A DNA stretch of 8,194 nucleotides from Chloroflexota bacterium (lineage in GTDB: Bacteria > Chloroflexota > Anaerolineae > Promineifilales > Promineifilaceae). The position numbers were made by a program, and so were the translations under genes. The stretch is from positions 1 to 8,194 of the forward strand of contig QQUD01001111.1 in the NCBI GenBank assembly GCA_008501785.1, given 5' to 3'. The notes beneath the pieces were generated by a model, which saw only the letters and a list, made by a program, of their open reading frames with translations, did not search any database and was not told the DNA's origin. Positions within the stretch are counted from its first letter, which is position 1, and each line of letters starts with the position of its first letter. Shown here piece after piece: positions 1 to 6,395 of the stretch.

Positions 1-1099
1 GCCGTGAAATTAACAATCCCACTCCTGTGCTTTTTTCACCACCTGTGCTTTGTACACTCGTTCGTGAAAAGGGTTTAAAAAGTTTATCGAATTCATCGGG
101 CGGGATACCTGGGCCTTCATCTCGAACAGCCACTAATATTCCTTTTTCAAATTGGGACAATTTAATAAACACACGGCTTCCAGCTTCGGAATATTTAACG
201 GCATTGCTGATTAAATTATTTAATACTTGCGCGACTTTTTGCTTGTCAAAATAAAGATTAGGAACAACATCATCGTGCTCAAATTGAATCGTTATCTGTT
301 TACTTCCCGCAAGAATTTGATTCGTCGTTGCACTATGCTGCACAAATTTAATGGGGTCTACCCAAAACAATGTCAGAATAAGATTGCCCGATTCAATTGT
401 GCTTATATCCAACAAATCATTAACCAAACCCAACATGAAATGGCTTGTAAACTGAATGTCTTGCACAAATTCAAAATGCTCTTCGTTCAAAACATCAGCT
501 GCTTCATCCAACAAAAATTCACTGTAGCTTCTGATAACCGCCAAAGGGTTTCGCAAGTCATGGGCGGCCATTCCCAGAAACTGATTTTTAAGTTTGTCGA
601 GTCTTTCTAATTCCTTGTTTTTTTGATTGAGTTCTCGCTGCAAATTGACCAATTCATTGTTCAATCGCGAAATCTCATCAAATTTATTATTTTCATGGTC
701 TTGTTCTGACTGCATTTTGCGAGCTGCTCGCAGCAATGTTGTTTGTTCATTATGAATGGACATCATTTGCTTGTACAAATCTTCCATTGCTGAAATGGTT
801 TGCGCACCAACAATAATGTAGCTTGATTCAGCCACAGAACCGGTAATGTGCAAAGATTTAACGCTTTTATCTACAAACTGAACATTGACCTCCCAATTAA
901 AAGCTATATTTTTTTCCTGCAATTCCACGAAAAAGTTCAGCACTTTTTGCCTACTTTCTCGTACAACCAACCGCGTCAACAGTGAACCAATCGGTAATTG
1001 ATTCGATAAATTCAAACCATCATGTAATATTTTTTGAATTGTGCCTTGGTGGTTAACTAGAAATACAATGCCTTCTTTTTGGTCACCATTTATACACAT
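1..1099 (-). CDS. Soluble PAS-type sensor histidine kinase, C-terminus cut by the window edge
   Basis: I read this frame by reverse-complementing the left end: 366 codons run from an ATG at 1099 with no stop. Residues ~10-100 look like a PAS fold, ~105-170 a charged coiled coil. The dimerisation helix follows, with the phospho-accepting histidine H180 in 'AAHDLRNPL'. The ATPase domain shows the N box (NNLISNAVKYS, 293-303), G1 box (DEGPGIP, 327-333), F box (LFKPF, 340-344) and G2 box (GGEKSTGVG, 353-361). Only about 25-30 C-terminal residues should lie outside the window. There is no signal peptide or membrane helix, so it senses in the cytoplasm, directly or through a partner. The start is 18 nt after the stop of the cobalamin-binding gene, with a modest AAGG upstream, which implies co-transcription. 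The family role (autophosphorylation and phosphotransfer to a receiver) is well established. The ligand is unknown; the upstream B12 protein is the obvious candidate input. Confidence 0.93.
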   Translation of the reverse strand, partial: MCINGDQKEGIVFLVNHQGTIQKILHDGLNLSNQLPIGSLLTRLVVRESRQKVLNFFVELQEKNIAFNWEVNVQFVDKSVKSLHITGSVAESSYIIVGAQTISAMEDLYKQMMSIHNEQTTLLRAARKMQSEQDHENNKFDEISRLNNELVNLQRELNQKNKELERLDKLKNQFLGMAAHDLRNPLAVIRSYSEFLLDEAADVLNEEHFEFVQDIQFTSHFMLGLVNDLLDISTIESGNLILTLFWVDPIKFVQHSATTNQILAGSKQITIQFEHDDVVPNLYFDKQKVAQVLNNLISNAVKYSEAGSRVFIKLSQFEKGILVAVRDEGPGIPPDEFDKLFKPFSRTSVQSTGGEKSTGVGLLISR

Positions 1100-1117
1100 C
1101 TTCACAACCTTATTAAT

Positions 1118-2173
1118 TCATATTAATTTTTCAGCAATATTTGTGGCTTGTTTTGCATCAACCGCGTAGCCATCAGCACCAACTGCTTTCCACAATTGGG
1201 GTGCTACCAAAAATGGATATCCGCCGACGAGGATTTTTGTTGACGCCACCTCTGGTTGAGAACGAATCTTTTGGATCAGCTTTTTTACTTCGCTCACATG
1301 AAAGGTGATGGTTGCTGAGATGGCCAGTACGTCAGCCTTCTTTTCTTGGAGGATGCTGATAATGCTTTGGTGGGGTGTATTGGCTCCGAGATAGTAAGTG
1401 TCCCAACCATTCATTTCAAAAAAGTCTGTGACCATACGAATGCCAATTTCGTGCAGTTCACCGCTAACACTGGTTGCTACCATTTTCCGACCTACACGAG
1501 GAGCGGTAAAAATGTAGGAATAAAGTTGCGACATGATGAGTTGGGTAACGGCCGTACAATAATGCTCTTCGGCCACCGTAATCTTATTCGTTTGCCAAAG
1601 ACGCCCAATTTCGTATTGAACCGGTTGAAATACATATAAATATACATCTTTAACGCTTTCAATGTCTTGGACGTAATCTAAAATCAATTGGCTGCCTGCC
1701 TGCCGTTCGCCGGTTAATAATGTTTGCAAATATTTTTGGGCAAGCGTTCCGAGATGTGCTTTTTCGTGAATAAAAGTGTCTTGCACACCCATTAACTCAT
1801 CTGATATCACACGCCATCCTTTGTCAATATATGGCGCAATAAATTGAGAATAACTTTCCGAGTATGCTCGTTTTAGTACATGATCCATGCTCATCAATAC
1901 AATATTCAATGTATCTTCAGGCAATGGCAGGTTTGCAAATAGCAATTTTATCCAGTCAATATAATCAACAAAGAGCGAAACATCTTCAACCGCCATGGCT
2001 TCAGCCAGATAGGCCAAATGAAACCCTAAATCACGCAGGCTTTTTTGTTGGGCAATGGGATCGCTGCTGACCATTTGAGGGAAACGGCCGTAAATATCTT
2101 CAAGTATCGCTTGGGCTAACAATTGCGAATTTTGTTGAATATGCGTACTAATATCTTGAGGGGATTTATTCAT
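1118..2173 (-). CDS. Stand-alone CarH-like cobalamin-binding sensor protein (probable B12 photoreceptor)
   Basis: The protein has 351 residues. Residues 1-~140 form an all-helical domain I do not recognise. Residues ~142-222 match the four-helix cap of B12-binding domains, and ~231-350 the Rossmann-like cobalamin domain. The cap carries W193-x9-E203-H204, the Wx9EH signature of CarH-type adenosylcobalamin photoreceptors. The cobalamin domain carries E239-L-H241-E-I-G244, where H241 should be the lower axial cobalt ligand, and later GG (317-318). There is no MerR-type helix-turn-helix, so unlike CarH it cannot bind DNA itself. It most likely passes a signal to a partner, plausibly the kinase encoded 18 nt downstream. 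The open frame extends to 2266, but that extension crosses a terminator hairpin and encodes a low-complexity Cys/Tyr-rich string, so I start at the ATG at 2173. The upstream ribosome site is weak. A non-light-sensing cobalamin sensor or methyl carrier is the main alternative; no methyltransferase gene is nearby. Confidence 0.85.
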   Translation of the reverse strand: MNKSPQDISTHIQQNSQLLAQAILEDIYGRFPQMVSSDPIAQQKSLRDLGFHLAYLAEAMAVEDVSLFVDYIDWIKLLFANLPLPEDTLNIVLMSMDHVLKRAYSESYSQFIAPYIDKGWRVISDELMGVQDTFIHEKAHLGTLAQKYLQTLLTGERQAGSQLILDYVQDIESVKDVYLYVFQPVQYEIGRLWQTNKITVAEEHYCTAVTQLIMSQLYSYIFTAPRVGRKMVATSVSGELHEIGIRMVTDFFEMNGWDTYYLGANTPHQSIISILQEKKADVLAISATITFHVSEVKKLIQKIRSQPEVASTKILVGGYPFLVAPQLWKAVGADGYAVDAKQATNIAEKLI

Positions 2174-2209
2174 TGGAGCAGAACCTAGTATCAACCAAAA
2201 CAGGTTTGG

Positions 2210-2227
2210 CAAATAGCACAAATAGCA
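2210..2227. repeat. Two tandem copies of a 9-bp unit (CAAATAGCA)
   Basis: CAAATAGCA occurs at 2210-2218 and immediately again at 2219-2227, between the terminator stem and the cobalamin-sensor start. It could be a paired operator for the sensor-kinase transcript or chance slippage. The copies are exact, but the function is unknown. Confidence 0.4.
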
Positions 2228-2260
2228 ATAACAAAAGTTCCCCGACAATGCCGGGGAACT
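2226..2260 (-). terminator. Rho-independent terminator of the single-domain response regulator
   Basis: A perfect 9-bp stem (2236-2244 pairing with 2252-2260, GC-rich centre) encloses a 7-nt loop. On the minus strand it is followed by TTTTGTTATT. It starts 25 nt after the response-regulator stop codon and lies upstream of the cobalamin-sensor start. It should end or attenuate the regulator transcript before the sensor and kinase genes. Confidence 0.8.
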
Positions 2261-2285
2261 AATCACTAAGAATAACAGTACGTTG

Positions 2286-2675
2286 CTAACCCATCGGAAC
2301 CGAAACGAATTTCGGCAACACCTCCCGAATGTTGCTAATGAGGTCTGCCAGTGGTATCGGTTTTCTGAGGTATTTATCCGCGCCTGCCATTAATCCTTCT
2401 TTAATTGCCTCTGGATGGACCTTACCACTTAGCATTATTATTGGGAGATTGGCCGTTTTCGGTTGATGTCGTAGTCGTTTACATACGGCGATGCCGTCCA
2501 TATCTGGCATCATCACATCCAACACTACAACATCCGGTTCCGCTTCTTCAACCTTGGCCAGTGCATCCAATCCGTCCTCTGCTTCTACTACGTCAAATCC
2601 TCGCAAACCAAGCATCTGCCGTAAAAGGACTCGCAAATTAGGATCATCATCAACCACTAATATTTTAAACTTCAC
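2286..2675 (-). CDS. Single-domain (CheY/Spo0F-like) response regulator
   Basis: This is a stand-alone receiver of 129 residues from the GTG at 2675. Counting from that start, the acidic pocket is D9-D10-D11 in 'ILVVDDDPN' and the phospho-acceptor is D53 in 'VVVLDVMMPDMDG'. The switch residue is S83 in 'IIMLSGK' and the conserved lysine is K105 in 'YLRKPI'. There is no output domain, so it acts by protein contact or as a phosphorelay intermediate. I chose the GTG because AGGAG (2682-2686) sits 6 nt upstream. The frame can be extended to a TTG at 2714, but that codon has no ribosome site. An ATG overlapping the GTG is followed directly by TGA. The gene precedes the cobalamin sensor and PAS kinase on the same strand, separated from them by a terminator, and may be that kinase's partner. 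A candidate promoter is 2734-2762. Confidence 0.92.
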   Translation of the reverse strand: MKFKILVVDDDPNLRVLLRQMLGLRGFDVVEAEDGLDALAKVEEAEPDVVVLDVMMPDMDGIAVCKRLRHQPKTANLPIIMLSGKVHPEAIKEGLMAGADKYLRKPIPLADLISNIREVLPKFVSVPMG

Positions 2676-2681
2676 ATTCTG

Positions 2682-2686
2682 CTCCT
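2682..2686 (-). promoter_or_regulatory. Ribosome binding site that sets the GTG start of the single-domain regulator
   Basis: AGGAG on the minus strand lies 6 nt upstream of GTG at 2675. It is the best Shine-Dalgarno match in this leader and argues against the longer TTG-initiated form. Confidence 0.75.
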
Positions 2687-2733
2687 GTGTTACTGCTTCT
2701 AACTTATTCGGCAAGCGCGTTGATGACTCTTAT

Positions 2734-2762
2734 ATTAAATCGTGTTTTGCTCAAAGTGTAAA
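2734..2762 (-). promoter_or_regulatory. Candidate promoter of the single-domain response regulator
   Basis: On the minus strand, TTTACA (2757-2762) and TTTAAT (2734-2739) are separated by 17 nt, giving a leader of about 50 nt before the GTG. The spacer contains TTGAGCAA (2747-2754), an octamer found in two other upstream regions of this window. The assignment is from consensus resemblance only. Confidence 0.4.
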
Positions 2763-2884
2763 CATAAACTTATATAGGAAAAAGGTCCTGTTTGCATGAA
2801 AATAGGCGCGATTGAGAAATCGAGACTACAAAACAAACCTGCTTTCTTGCGATGGACGCGTTTTTATAGGGTCAATGTGCTATC

Positions 2885-4777
2885 CTACGGCATGTTTGAT
2901 TCTTGAGAATAAATTAACAAGGAATATGGGGCAATCTGCATGACGGCCTGATTGTCCATCCCCTGCGCCCCTTCTTCAATTGCCAAAATGACTTTTTGTG
3001 AAAAGCTTTCTTCATTGATGCCATATGCCACAGCATTGCTATCAAATCGTAAGTGCCACTCTCCTGCATGTGGAAATCCAATCTGGGCATTTGCAATAGC
3101 AATATGGCTGAAGTTGGCAACAACTATAACATCATCACCTGGACCGCCTTGATCCCAGCGATGAAAGGCAATGAGTTTACGGCCGTTATCCACACAATGC
3201 ACGTGTACATGCAAACCCACGAGTCCTTTTGTCTGACCACCCAAATTGCGCCGCAGCCGAATTAAATCCTGGAAGAGCTGCAAAATCTCGTGGTTTGTGT
3301 CTACCTTTTGCCAATCCAATGCTTTGTGATCGTCAAACCAACCAACTTCCAAAAACTCTTGGCCTTGAAATATCATTGGCACGCCTGGCGCTGTAAAAAC
3401 CAATCCAGCACCGAGCGTAGCGCGTTTGCGAGCAAACCAGTTTTCCTGATCATCAGGCGCAATCTCTTCTGGTACACGAGCTTTGCCATTTGCCACCTCA
3501 TCATGTGATTCGGTGTAGATGATGCGATCAAATGGACTGCCGTTGTATTGAAACAGGATCGCATCCCGAATCGCATTCATATCGCGGTCTTCGTCGTGAG
3601 GGGTAATGATGGCATGACGAATAGGATGAACAAAGTTGGTATCCCACTGTGAATGGAAGCCAGCGCCCCCCTCAAATGTAGGTTTTGTGATCCAAGCGTT
3701 GCCCTGTAGGTCTTCAGCAATGTGAAGTTTTTTGGGAAAACGGCCGTTTACCTCATCATTGATCGCCGCCATCATGCCCCAACCTTCTGGAATGTCAGCG
3801 CCCGCATCCCCATCATGCCCATGTGCATTGCGGATATATGAGGTTGCATCCCAGCGCAGCCCGTCAACCCCAAACACCTCGTACCACATCATCACATTGT
3901 CACGAATAAATTGGCGTACTTCAAAACGGCCGTAATCCGGTCGTGTATCCGCCCACGGCGTCTTCGAACGCCAATCATTGTAAAAATAGATGCCACCCTT
4001 CCCAGACTCCTGCCAGCCGTCAAACTGCCACAGGCTCAACTCTTGCGGACCAAAATGATTGTAAACTACGTCTACGATGACCCCGATGCCATATTGATGT
4101 GCGGCATGAGTCAATCGTTGCAATCCCGTGTAACCACCATAAACTCGGCTAATAGCAAAGGGATGCGACGGGTTGTATCCCCATGAAAAATCACCGGGAA
4201 ACGCAGAAACAGGCATCAATTCAATCACATTAATCCCCAATTGACGCAAATATGGTAATTTTTCAATCACTCCTTCAAAGTTTCCAGGGGGATTGCCATC
4301 TGCCGCCGCAAATGTGCCCACATGCAGTTCGTAAACAACCAACTCGTTGATTGGTGGCATTTGAAACGAATCATGCATCCGACCATATTCCCCGTTTACG
4401 ACGACTCCATTTTGAAAACCCGGCTTCACATCACGCGCATAAGGGTCGGTGCGAACCAACGTTTGACCATCTCGACGAATCACAAATTTATATTCATCAT
4501 CTGTCTTGACATGTGGCACATCAACAGACCAATATCCATTGTTTTCCGCTGCCAATGGTGTGCGATACAAAGACCATTGGTTAAATGTTCCAGTAATAAA
4601 AACATGGTCTGCATGAGGTGCCCAAACCCTAAAAGTTGAGTCATGAGATGTTTCTCGGATGATTCCCATACCGGCAACTTGGGAAGGCACAGTTGGCCTA
4701 AAAATCTGTCGTAATGGATTAGTTAACCGGTAAAAATGATCCACCCAAGGGTGCGTTTTTTGTATTTTTTCTTCCAT
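2885..4777 (-). CDS. GH13 alpha-amylase-family enzyme, 1,4-alpha-glucan branching enzyme-like
   Basis: This 630-residue cytoplasmic enzyme has no signal peptide. Residues ~45-120 form a CBM48/E-set beta domain (FRVWAPHADHVFITGTFNQW). A (beta/alpha)8 barrel follows (~145-480), then a C-terminal beta domain (~510-626). All four GH13 signature regions are visible: DVVYNH (236-241), GLRWDAT (306-312) with nucleophile D310, HIAED (352-356) with acid/base E355, and ESHDE (423-427) with stabiliser D426. 'WGYNPSHPF' (199-207) resembles branching enzymes and malto-oligosyltrehalose trehalohydrolases. Length and CBM48 fit GlgB-like enzymes; a TreZ-type hydrolase cannot be excluded by eye, so I give no symbol. 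The expected role is alpha-glucan (glycogen) synthesis or remodelling. The ATG has AGGA (4784-4787) 6 nt upstream. No partner glycogen gene is in the window and no clear terminator follows. Confidence 0.9.
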   Translation of the reverse strand: MEEKIQKTHPWVDHFYRLTNPLRQIFRPTVPSQVAGMGIIRETSHDSTFRVWAPHADHVFITGTFNQWSLYRTPLAAENNGYWSVDVPHVKTDDEYKFVIRRDGQTLVRTDPYARDVKPGFQNGVVVNGEYGRMHDSFQMPPINELVVYELHVGTFAAADGNPPGNFEGVIEKLPYLRQLGINVIELMPVSAFPGDFSWGYNPSHPFAISRVYGGYTGLQRLTHAAHQYGIGVIVDVVYNHFGPQELSLWQFDGWQESGKGGIYFYNDWRSKTPWADTRPDYGRFEVRQFIRDNVMMWYEVFGVDGLRWDATSYIRNAHGHDGDAGADIPEGWGMMAAINDEVNGRFPKKLHIAEDLQGNAWITKPTFEGGAGFHSQWDTNFVHPIRHAIITPHDEDRDMNAIRDAILFQYNGSPFDRIIYTESHDEVANGKARVPEEIAPDDQENWFARKRATLGAGLVFTAPGVPMIFQGQEFLEVGWFDDHKALDWQKVDTNHEILQLFQDLIRLRRNLGGQTKGLVGLHVHVHCVDNGRKLIAFHRWDQGGPGDDVIVVANFSHIAIANAQIGFPHAGEWHLRFDSNAVAYGINEESFSQKVILAIEEGAQGMDNQAVMQIAPYSLLIYSQESNMP

Positions 4778-4800
4778 GATGTTTCCTGAAATTTAACCAC

Positions 4801-4813
4801 TGACACGCTGTCA
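4801..4813. repeat. Short palindrome upstream of the GH13 start
   Basis: TGACA-CGC-TGTCA is a perfect 5-bp dyad with a 3-nt centre, 24 bp upstream of the GH13 start codon. Its position and symmetry suit a repressor operator, but a palindrome this short can be chance. Confidence 0.3.
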
Positions 4814-4948
4814 CACGTCAATGGAATCGTACAAATCACGGTTCTTTTAGCGTATCAACATTAATCTAAGATGAATGGAAACCAGAACAAAGGCACTAAA
4901 TCTCTCTTTTTTGCCCGAATTTCACATTAAATTTGTATAGTTTGACCA

Positions 4949-4977
4949 TTCAAATTGAGCAAGAGTATTTGTATAAT
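4949..4977 (+). promoter_or_regulatory. Candidate promoter of the ParB-like gene
   Basis: A perfect -10 hexamer TATAAT (4972-4977) has a weak -35 TTCAAA (4949-4954) at 17-nt spacing. Transcription would start near 4985, giving a leader of about 170 nt that contains both 12-bp inverted repeats. The spacer contains TTGAGCAA, so an activator might help the weak -35. Confidence 0.45.
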
Positions 4978-5000
4978 GCGCCACGATTACTAATTTAAGT

Positions 5001-5048
5001 GTTTGGCGGTTTGCCGCTTAAAATATGCAATGGAAAAAACCGCCAAAC
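5001..5048 (+). repeat. Perfect 12-bp inverted repeat / stem-loop in the leader of the ParB-like gene
   Basis: GTTTGGCGGTTT (5001-5012) is exactly complementary to AAACCGCCAAAC (5037-5048), leaving a 24-nt loop. Inside it, GCGG (5006-5009) can instead pair with CCGC (5014-5017), so two folds compete. No T-run follows, so it is not a plain terminator. It may be leader RNA structure or a DNA operator. Confidence 0.7.
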
Positions 5049-5054
5049 CTTGAG

Positions 5055-5094
5055 GTGTCACGGTTATCCGTATTTAAATTATTAACCGTGACAC
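5055..5094 (+). repeat. Second perfect 12-bp inverted repeat / stem-loop in the same leader
   Basis: GTGTCACGGTTA (5055-5066) is exactly complementary to TAACCGTGACAC (5083-5094), with a 16-nt AT-rich loop. It begins 6 nt after the first inverted repeat. A weaker 6-bp pair (5106-5111 with 5125-5130) follows before the ribosome site at 5148-5152. Confidence 0.7.
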
Positions 5095-5156
5095 ACTTAC
5101 AAGGCGCAACGTCCTTAAAAAGTGCGTTGCATCTGATAATTCTAATTGGGGAACTT

Positions 5157-6395
5157 ATGTTTAATATTACGGCACATGATGATTTTTGGCGTGCCTATCG
5201 CCGTTCATTTTGGCGAAAACTGGCGTCTTGGATCGAAGGAAGTGACAACAACCTGCTTCCTTACCACGAAATTCGAGAGAAAATTCCATTTCAGGGCCAA
5301 GTAGATCGAGGTGTACAAACGATACCTCTTGAAAAAATTGTGGGCAGCGCTGGTCGTTACCGGGATTTTGATCGCGCATTTTTGCCAACACAAAAATCGA
5401 ATAGTCAACGGTGGATCAATATTAGCACAGCGCGTTATGCAGAAATCGAATTGCCCGCGATTGATGTTTATAAAATTGGCGACGTCTATTTTGTGAAAGA
5501 TGGCAACCATCGCGTTTCAGTTGCGCGTCAGCGCGGACAAGCGATGATAGATGCCTATGTCACCGAGATTGAAATTCCTATCAATTTGACAGCAGACACA
5601 GCTATTGATGAACTTCACAGCAAACTTGCTTATGCTGAATTTATGCAGCAAACGAATTTGTTGAAGGTGCGTCCAGATGCAGACCTGGAAATGTTGCTCA
5701 CTGAGCAATACGGCCGTTTACTCAACCACATTAACACGCACCGCTACTATCTAGGATTGGAACAACAGCACGAGGTTGACTTTGAAACGGCCGTTACCTC
5801 CTGGTACGACAACGTATACCAACCCCTTGTTGCATCCATAAAATCTGAAAATCTGACTGAGCAATTCCCCCACCTCACCATCACCGATTTGTATTGGATG
5901 GTCAGTGAATATCAATGGCTGCGGCGGGAATCGTCAATTACAGAAGACAAAGTAGAACAAGTAAGTCAGGAGATGACCCATATTTATAAAGTGAGAGAAG
6001 TACGCCAAACCATCCGCAAATTAAGACAGGCTAACTGGATCGACGAAATTATTTTGCTTCAAGAAAAGGCTAATTTCTACGATTACACAAAGATCAAGCA
6101 GTTGCGCCCCGATGCGAATCTGGAACTCACCTTACCCGGCAAATATGAAAAAATGTTGGCCCACATCAGCGAGCATCGCTGGTATTTGGGTGAAAGACGG
6201 AAAGAAGAAGTGCCCTACGAAGAGGCTGTCGCTTCCTGGTATGATCACATATATTTGCACATGATTAAAATCATTCGAGAACAGGGGTTTTTAGAACGCT
6301 TTCCTGGTCGCACCGAAGCCGATTTGTATTTATGGACGCTCGATCACCGAGAGGATATGCGCGAAGCAGTGAATAATTTGCCTATTAATTCTTAA
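5157..6395 (+). CDS. ParB-like domain protein with two copies of a ~90-residue C-terminal module
   Basis: The protein has 412 residues. Residues ~50-140 resemble the ParB/sulfiredoxin-like N-terminal fold, with 'YKIGDVYFVKDGNHRVSVAR' (105-124) as the ParB-box-like core. Two related modules follow, anchored at RPDADLEM (172-179) and RPDANLEL (317-324). Both contain H-x-x-x-HR-[YW]-YLG, SWYD and [TE]-x-DLYW/L-type segments. By eye I count about 34 identities in 84 ungapped positions. A charged helical linker (~260-310) separates them. No DNA-binding helix-turn-helix or nuclease motif is obvious, and the function is unknown. I start at the ATG at 5157, which has GGGGA (5148-5152) just upstream and begins the conserved-looking 'HDDFWRAYRRSFW' segment. 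The open frame back to 5025 crosses the leader hairpins and has no ribosome site. The 3' end overlaps the convergent response-regulator gene by 11 bp. Confidence 0.85.
   Translation: MFNITAHDDFWRAYRRSFWRKLASWIEGSDNNLLPYHEIREKIPFQGQVDRGVQTIPLEKIVGSAGRYRDFDRAFLPTQKSNSQRWINISTARYAEIELPAIDVYKIGDVYFVKDGNHRVSVARQRGQAMIDAYVTEIEIPINLTADTAIDELHSKLAYAEFMQQTNLLKVRPDADLEMLLTEQYGRLLNHINTHRYYLGLEQQHEVDFETAVTSWYDNVYQPLVASIKSENLTEQFPHLTITDLYWMVSEYQWLRRESSITEDKVEQVSQEMTHIYKVREVRQTIRKLRQANWIDEIILLQEKANFYDYTKIKQLRPDANLELTLPGKYEKMLAHISEHRWYLGERRKEEVPYEEAVASWYDHIYLHMIKIIREQGFLERFPGRTEADLYLWTLDHREDMREAVNNLPINS

Larger units (their letters stand above)
4778..5156. other. Divergent intergenic region between the GH13 gene and the ParB-like gene
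   Basis: The 379 bp contain no convincing gene. On the left are the GH13 leader and ribosome site and a short palindrome (4801-4813, TGACA-CGC-TGTCA). In the middle is a candidate plus-strand promoter with a TATAAT at 4972-4977, overlapping the shared TTGAGCAA octamer (4955-4962). On the right, 5001-5130 is dense in inverted repeats. The frame of the ParB-like gene stays open back to an ATG at 5025, but translation there would run through the hairpins without a ribosome site. I therefore treat it as untranslated leader. Confidence 0.7.

Noticed and set aside
227..610. Plus-strand 127-codon open frame
   Set aside because: It lies opposite the histidine kinase, whose H, N, G1, F and G2 boxes are all readable on the minus strand; the plus-strand product has no recognisable feature.
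2174..2266. N-terminal extension of the cobalamin sensor by 31 codons
   Set aside because: It would be translated through the terminator hairpin, has no ribosome site, and encodes a Cys/Tyr/Leu string unlike the rest of the protein.
2676..2714. TTG start for the single-domain regulator
   Set aside because: There is no Shine-Dalgarno sequence upstream, while the GTG at 2675 has AGGAG at 6 nt and the receiver fold begins right after it.
2491..2799. Plus-strand 102-codon Ser/Thr-rich open frame
   Set aside because: It is antisense to the response regulator; its composition follows from the complementary codons.
2801..2884. Terminator for the GH13 gene
   Set aside because: Only a 5-bp dyad (CGATT/AATCG) is found, without a proper U-tract.
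5025..5156. N-terminal extension of the ParB-like protein by 44 codons
   Set aside because: It starts within the loop of the first inverted repeat and lacks a ribosome site; the ATG at 5157 has GGGGA upstream and begins the conserved-looking segment.
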